Part shown: piece by piece, positions 62,701 through 64,000 of the stretch
Numbering within the stretch: the stretch's first letter is position 1
How the letters are laid out: each line of letters opens with the position of its first letter
From: Blastococcus litoris
GTDB lineage: Bacteria; Actinomycetota; Actinomycetes; Mycobacteriales; Geodermatophilaceae
Length of the DNA stretch: 64,000 nt
Assembly (NCBI RefSeq): GCF_003075095.1
Contig: NZ_QCZF01000008.1
Coordinates: 1-64,000 of the forward strand
Reading direction: 5' to 3'
The notes under the pieces: model-generated
Told to the model about the DNA's origin: nothing
The model's database searches: none
Seen by the model: the letters and a program-made list of their open reading frames with translations, nothing else
Made by a program: the position numbers and the translations under genes

Positions 62701-63051
62701 GAGGCGTTCCTCGCGAGCGAGTGGGCCGACCGCCAGCCCGCCGAGGTCGAGGTGCCGTTCGAGACGCCGCTGGGCCCGCTGACCCTGCGCGGGCGCATCG
62801 ACGCGGTCTTCCAGCGGGAGGACGGCGGGTTCGAGGTCATCGACTGGAAGACCGGCCCGCCGCCGGCCGGTGGCGAGCTGTCCGCCGCGGCGGTGCAGCT
62901 GGCCGCCTACCGGATCGGCTGGTCGCGCCTGACCGGTGTGCCCGTCGACCAGGTCAGCGCCGGCTTCCACCACGTCGCCGCGAACCTCACGCTCCGCCCG
63001 GTCGACCTGCTCGACGAGACCGGCCTGCTGGACCTCGTCGCCGGGGCCTGA
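59731..63051 (+). CDS. adnB: ATP-dependent helicase-nuclease subunit AdnB
   Basis: A 1106-residue UvrD-like helicase: VVVAGAGSGKTETMAARVSWL (GAGSGKT at 68-74), LTFTRKAASELNERIR, LLDEYQDTSVGQL, VGDPRQSIYGWRGASSG and TGHSAKGLEWDVVAV with GYVAVTRARHLLL. The C-terminal nuclease is RGRIDAVFQREDGGFEVIDWKTG and AAYRIGWSRLTG. No C-terminal Cys cluster is seen, unlike AdnA, so only one iron-sulfur box per heterodimer. GTG overlaps the adnA stop, ensuring equal synthesis. Confidence 0.92.
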   Translation: MTPRAGAPADQLSFDDLFAEEVPAPTAPRRWLGPAEVAARCGLSYAPSPEQARVVEAPADRPLVVVAGAGSGKTETMAARVSWLVANHVMAPEEILGLTFTRKAASELNERIRLRLGALARHPDTEPELRERLDIAQPTVSTYHGYAAALVAEHGLRIGVEPGAGVLGPAMCWGQAAQVVTAYTGDMSDVPLTLLTTVEDVLALAADLGEHDISPAALRAWTARLESQIQGYADAPRKKGPYAPVLEMLARQKARVSLLPLVEAFEARKRSAGAIDYADQVAYAARIAVASAEVGRRERARWKVVLLDEYQDTSVGQLRMLEALFGRDTGHPVLAVGDPRQSIYGWRGASSGTIERFDHTFPGLPGRQAERLTLATSWRNDDAVLAVANAVSGMLPPPDQPLPDLAPAPTAGRGGVTVGLYDTVADETEALADRLAACWRNEDPLVAREDGKRPTVAVLVRTRKQLPGIAAALRERGLPVEVVGLGGLLEVPEVSDVIATLTVLVDPTAGDALGRLLSGARWRIGPRDLAALEARARALVHSRRPAAADGAPAVEAPSERGSIVEALDDLGGPDAYSQAGYRRLRRLGAELGHLRARLSESLPDLVDEVARTLGLETELASAPGASPAGARAHLDALHGVAAEFTELAELPSLPAFLGYLKDAEERERGLEPGEVAVNPEAVQLLTGHSAKGLEWDVVAVPGLTADQFPAKADTSDSWIRDPGAVPADLRLTDREELPRLRLPVPGSGDQAVVKQALEEYVQEWKDFGTAEEIRLGYVAVTRARHLLLCSGSWWRDGVKPCGPSSLLLTARQACEDGAGAVVHWAEPPADDATNPALEEWPVGIWPADPLSSGRRRALTAAAELVTGAAPHPLDAEQVLDGGDPLVELWVRDADLLLRERARHASPTVDVPLPSHLSVSALVTLRRDPAELARRLRRPMPAAPAPQARRGTAFHAWLEERFGAAKLVDLDELPGSGDEFAAPDGVLAELQEAFLASEWADRQPAEVEVPFETPLGPLTLRGRIDAVFQREDGGFEVIDWKTGPPPAGGELSAAAVQLAAYRIGWSRLTGVPVDQVSAGFHHVAANLTLRPVDLLDETGLLDLVAGA

Positions 63052-63133
63052 CGCCCGCAGGCCGGGGCGAGCTGCGGAGGCCGGTGTGCCCACGGACCCA
63101 GAGGGCTGAGGACCTCCGGCTCTGCGCCCGGGA

Positions 63134-63190
63134 CAGGACACCGACGAGGGTCGAGCGTCGACGGCAGTCCGAGTTCCGACGCTCGAGGAG
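63134..63190 (+). promoter_or_regulatory. leader hairpin covering the DUF998 gene ribosome site
   Basis: TCGAGCGTCG (63151-63160) pairs perfectly with CGACGCTCGA (63177-63186) across a 16-base loop. The right arm runs into the Shine-Dalgarno GAGGAG (63185-63190), five bases before the GTG at 63196. The segment 63134-63160 closely resembles 51345-51370 upstream of the ABC exporter. Confidence 0.4.
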
Positions 63191-63195
63191 TTCCC

Positions 63196-63861
63196 GTGAC
63201 CACCACCCGCACCGGTCCCGACGTCGTCGGTGAGACCGTCCCGCGCGTGTCCCGCCGCGGCGTGGCGGGGTTGCTCCTGCTGATCGCCGGGTCGGGTGTC
63301 CTCCTCGGCATCACGACCGCGGAGGTCCTGTACCCGGCGGAGTACGACGTCCACAGCAACACCGTCAGCGACCTCGCCGCGATGCGACCCGACGACCTGG
63401 TGCGGCAGCCGTCGGCGGCCATCTTCAACGTCACGATGATCGTCGCCGGCGCACTCATCGTCACCGCTGCGGTGCTCCTGCACCGTTCCCGCGCCCGCCT
63501 CCTGGAGACGCTGCCGGTAGCGGGGCTCGGGATCGGCATGATCGGCGTCGGCCTCTTCCCCGGGAACACCGTGATGGCGGTGCACCAGGCGGTGTCCCTC
63601 GCGACCTTCCTGTGCGGAGGTCTGGCGGCGATCCTCACCGCCCGGCTGTCGGCCCCGGCGCTGCGTCCGGTGCACGTCGTGCTCGGCGGCGTCGGGCTGG
63701 CGTTCCTGCTCGGCTACACCTTCCTGGGGGACCTGGCCGTCTTCGACCGGCTGGGGGAGGGCGGCGTGGAGCGGTGGATCGTCTACACCGTGGTCCTGTG
63801 GATCGTCGTCTTCGGCGCGGGACTGGCGGGGGAACGGCGCGAGCCGGCAGAGGTGCCGTGA
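63196..63861 (+). CDS. DUF998 family membrane protein
   Basis: A 221-residue protein with about six membrane helices (GVAGLLLLIAGSGVLLGITTA, then MIVAGALIVTAAVLL, LPVAGLGIGMIGVGLFPG, ATFLCGGLAAILTARL, VLGGVGLAFLLGY, IVYTVVLWIVVFGAGLAG). EYDVHSNTVSDLAAM is the typical DUF998 loop. Role unknown. GTG with GAGGAG upstream; the ribosome site may be sequestered by a hairpin. Confidence 0.85.
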   Translation: MTTTRTGPDVVGETVPRVSRRGVAGLLLLIAGSGVLLGITTAEVLYPAEYDVHSNTVSDLAAMRPDDLVRQPSAAIFNVTMIVAGALIVTAAVLLHRSRARLLETLPVAGLGIGMIGVGLFPGNTVMAVHQAVSLATFLCGGLAAILTARLSAPALRPVHVVLGGVGLAFLLGYTFLGDLAVFDRLGEGGVERWIVYTVVLWIVVFGAGLAGERREPAEVP

Positions 63862-63868
63862 CCGGACG

Positions 63869-64000
63869 TCACGTCGACGCGATGCGGTCCAGGATCGCGC
63901 GGGCCAGCTGCTCCGGCGCCTGCTCCGGGATCCAGTGGGTGATGCCCGGCAGCTCCACGAACCGGTAGTCGCCGGTCACGTAGTTCGCGCACGCCTCGGC
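63869..64000 (-). CDS. alpha/beta hydrolase, 3' end only
   Basis: The last 43 residues of a leftward gene cut by the window edge: ANYVTGDYRFVELPGITHWIPEQAPEQLARAILDRI. The G-x-x-HW-(I/L)-P-E-Q-x-P motif is the catalytic-His region and C-terminal helix of epoxide-hydrolase-like alpha/beta hydrolases. It converges with the DUF998 gene, 7 bases apart. Confidence 0.75.
   Translation of the reverse strand, partial: AEACANYVTGDYRFVELPGITHWIPEQAPEQLARAILDRIAST

Noticed and set aside
60310-63675. A 1121-codon minus-strand frame opposite adnB
   Set aside because: Antisense shadow; adnB has all helicase and nuclease motifs in the plus frame.

Overview
The window is about 64 kb of very GC-rich DNA (roughly three quarters G+C, with strong G/C preference at third codon positions). 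Gene content and order are those of a high-GC actinobacterium. WhiB, MtrAB-LpqB, F420 biosynthesis, AdnAB and a WXG100 protein all point there. From general knowledge the sequence most resembles Geodermatophilaceae (Blastococcus, Geodermatophilus, Modestobacter); this is an inference, since no search was run. From memory, the backbone follows the M. tuberculosis interval from about Rv3262 down to about Rv3201, with local insertions.

Left part (1-26 kb): a leftward operon fbiA-fbiB-rmlC-marR (coenzyme F420 and dTDP-rhamnose); divergent whiB2-like regulator; two unrecognised genes; a leftward DprE2-like reductase / zincin-like gene pair; then a long rightward run of DUF3499, manB, Trm112-like, SIS isomerase, DUF808, glpD, manA, ahcY, mtrA, mtrB, lpqB, comF-like and hpf. 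After a leftward GNAT/PPOX pair comes secA. The theme is mannose-1-phosphate supply, methyl cycle, envelope stress signalling and protein export.

Middle part (26-37 kb): the most accessory-looking region. It holds a LysM protein and an Rv3235-family protein (leftward), an unknown protein, an excisionase-type HTH regulator, a SAF-domain (CpaB/RcpC-like) anchor protein, a CpaE/MinD-like ATPase, a WS/DGAT-family protein with a changed active-site motif, a DUF6912 protein, and a 1417-residue FHA-transmembrane-triple-P-loop ATPase (EssC/EccC type). A WXG100 protein is encoded divergently from that ATPase. No other type VII secretion components lie nearby, so this is a candidate minimal or orphan WXG100 export system next to an orphan Tad-like pair.

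Right part (37-64 kb): MaoC-like dehydratase, NUDIX, DUF6758, small membrane protein, PH-domain membrane protein, PHP phosphoesterase, RecB-like nuclease; a leftward group rhlE - beta-propeller - alpha/beta hydrolase - MpaB-type oxygenase; ferritin-like protein, SDR, DUF3107, TetR, alpha/beta hydrolase, DUF3152 metalloprotease; an ABC-2 type exporter; moeZ, a DinB-like protein, an alkyltransferase-like protein; the adnA-adnB repair nuclease/helicase pair; a DUF998 membrane protein; and the 3' end of an alpha/beta hydrolase cut by the window edge.

No tRNA, rRNA, CRISPR array, insertion sequence or phage gene was recognised. Several strong intrinsic hairpins sit between convergent genes. Many start codons are GTG, and several genes appear to be leaderless.
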